Source of the DNA: Tannerella sp.
GTDB taxonomy: Bacteria > Bacteroidota > Bacteroidia > Bacteroidales > Tannerellaceae
DNA: 5,401 bases
NCBI GenBank assembly: GCA_031271245.1
Contig: JAISWC010000287.1
Coordinates: 1-5,401 of the forward strand
Direction: 5' to 3'
Position numbers and translations under genes: made by a program. The notes beneath the pieces are model-generated. The model saw only the letters and a program-made list of their open reading frames with translations. It was not told the DNA's origin and searched no databases. Shown one piece after another: positions 4,805-5,401 of this stretch; positions within the stretch are counted from its first letter, which is position 1, and the number at the start of each line of letters is the position of its first letter.

Positions 4805-5401
4805 TTATACTTCAATTATCTCGTACCTGTCTTTCCCGACGAATAGAATGGAAGCAAACTTCACGTCGCTGCGCTTTTCGAACCGGGCTGAACGTTTGTA
4901 TCTCTTTAACTGTTCGACCGATTCATCCTGTTTTGTTTTCAGTTCGCGTTCGTCTTCTTTTTTGAGGTATTTAATTTCCCAGACCCATTCGTATTTGATG
5001 TCGGGCAGGCGCGGACTGCGATACAGGAAAATATCCATGTAACCGTCTTCCACTTCCGTTTCGGAGACCGGCACGTAAAGATTGCTCTGGAACAGCCCGT
5101 TGAACAGCATGATTTTGATATACTTTTCGTCGAACGAAATCAGATCGCGGTTCGACAGCCGTTTGAATATGTTATGGCTCACGTATTCGATGTACGGATA
5201 AGGGTTTCCATGGTATGCCAATTCTTCGAGAGACGCTATTTGTCCGGTCAAATCGATGATCACATTTTCGTTTGTACTGACGGTTATCTGTGCGATGTAT
5301 TCCCAGCACAGGGTCTGGATGGAATAGTTTGGAATTTTCAGTCGAAGGCTTCCTCTTTCAAACCTGTCGATCGTAAGCAGTCCCATATATACGAGCAGCG
5401 A
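4805..5401 (-). CDS. AAA-ATPase-like / PD-(D/E)XK nuclease-domain protein (C-terminal part, cut by window edge)
   Basis: The minus-strand frame stays open to the right edge: the codons before the Met at 5386-5384 read SLLVY, continuing into MGLLTI. SLL-Y-GLLTI is an internal segment of this family, so that Met is not the real start and the N-terminal AAA-like domain lies outside. Counting from that Met, IPNYSIQTLCWEYI (18-31) is the linker typical of the family. A PD-(D/E)XK nuclease core follows: Asp118 in GYMDIF, Glu137 and Lys139 in WEIKYLKK, then Gln159 and Tyr163 in EQLKRY. All expected catalytic residues are present. The stop is TAA at 4807-4805, after VGKDRYEIIEV. These proteins (AAA-ATPase-like plus PDDEXK_9-type domains) are multicopy in Bacteroides relatives and their function is not established; nuclease activity is inferred from the motif. 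The gene is much poorer in GC than ispG beside it, which suggests separate acquisition. Confidence 0.85.
   Translation of the reverse strand, partial: SLLVYMGLLTIDRFERGSLRLKIPNYSIQTLCWEYIAQITVSTNENVIIDLTGQIASLEELAYHGNPYPYIEYVSHNIFKRLSNRDLISFDEKYIKIMLFNGLFQSNLYVPVSETEVEDGYMDIFLYRSPRLPDIKYEWVWEIKYLKKEDERELKTKQDESVEQLKRYKRSARFEKRSDVKFASILFVGKDRYEIIEV

Noticed and set aside
4518..5042. Plus-strand open frame of 174 codons spanning the ispG end and the gap
   Set aside because: It overlaps ispG and runs antisense to the nuclease-domain gene; its translation has no domain and only crosses the gap by chance.
1..5401. CRISPR array, tRNA, rRNA, riboswitch, insertion sequence ends or integration sites
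   Set aside because: I saw no regularly spaced repeats, no cloverleaf-like sequence, no transposase and no terminal inverted repeats. The non-coding space is small and accounted for.

Overview
This window looks like chromosomal DNA from a Bacteroidota organism, most likely order Bacteroidales. The reasons are: a sigma-54 factor with Bacteroidales-type features; the long three-domain form of IspG; a GH29 fucosidase; a PD-(D/E)XK nuclease-domain protein of the kind abundant in Bacteroides relatives; and promoter -7 boxes of the form TAnnTTTG, which are typical of this phylum. The core genes are GC-rich for that group, so a genus such as Alistipes or a relative is possible, but the sequence alone does not fix it.

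Layout, left to right. (1) Positions 1-303, minus strand: the N-terminal 101 codons of an exported GH29 alpha-L-fucosidase that runs off the left edge. (2) Positions 304-423: a divergent regulatory region with two opposed TAnnTTTG boxes and overlapping palindromes near the predicted fucosidase transcript start. (3) Positions 424-1884, plus strand: rpoN, complete from activator-binding region to RpoN box. (4) Positions 1859-2292: a well-formed promoter overlapping the rpoN stop, then gcvH with a strong Shine-Dalgarno sequence. (5) purE follows gcvH after 4 bases, and ispG starts at a TTG that overlaps the purE stop, so gcvH-purE-ispG reads as one operon. (6) Positions 4627-4804: a noncoding gap with several short inverted repeats. 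(7) Positions 4805-5401, minus strand: the C-terminal 198 codons of an AAA-ATPase-like/PD-(D/E)XK nuclease-domain protein, cut by the right edge and clearly poorer in GC than the operon next to it.

The three operon genes are housekeeping: glycine cleavage (source of one-carbon units), a purine ring carboxylation step, and the sixth enzyme of the MEP isoprenoid pathway. One-carbon supply and purine synthesis are plausibly linked; ispG appears to be a co-transcribed passenger. Nothing here convincingly forms a new multi-gene system. The points most worth a second look are the crowded divergent promoter region, the TTG/TGA coupled start of ispG, the mutually exclusive hairpins after ispG, and the composition break at the last gene.
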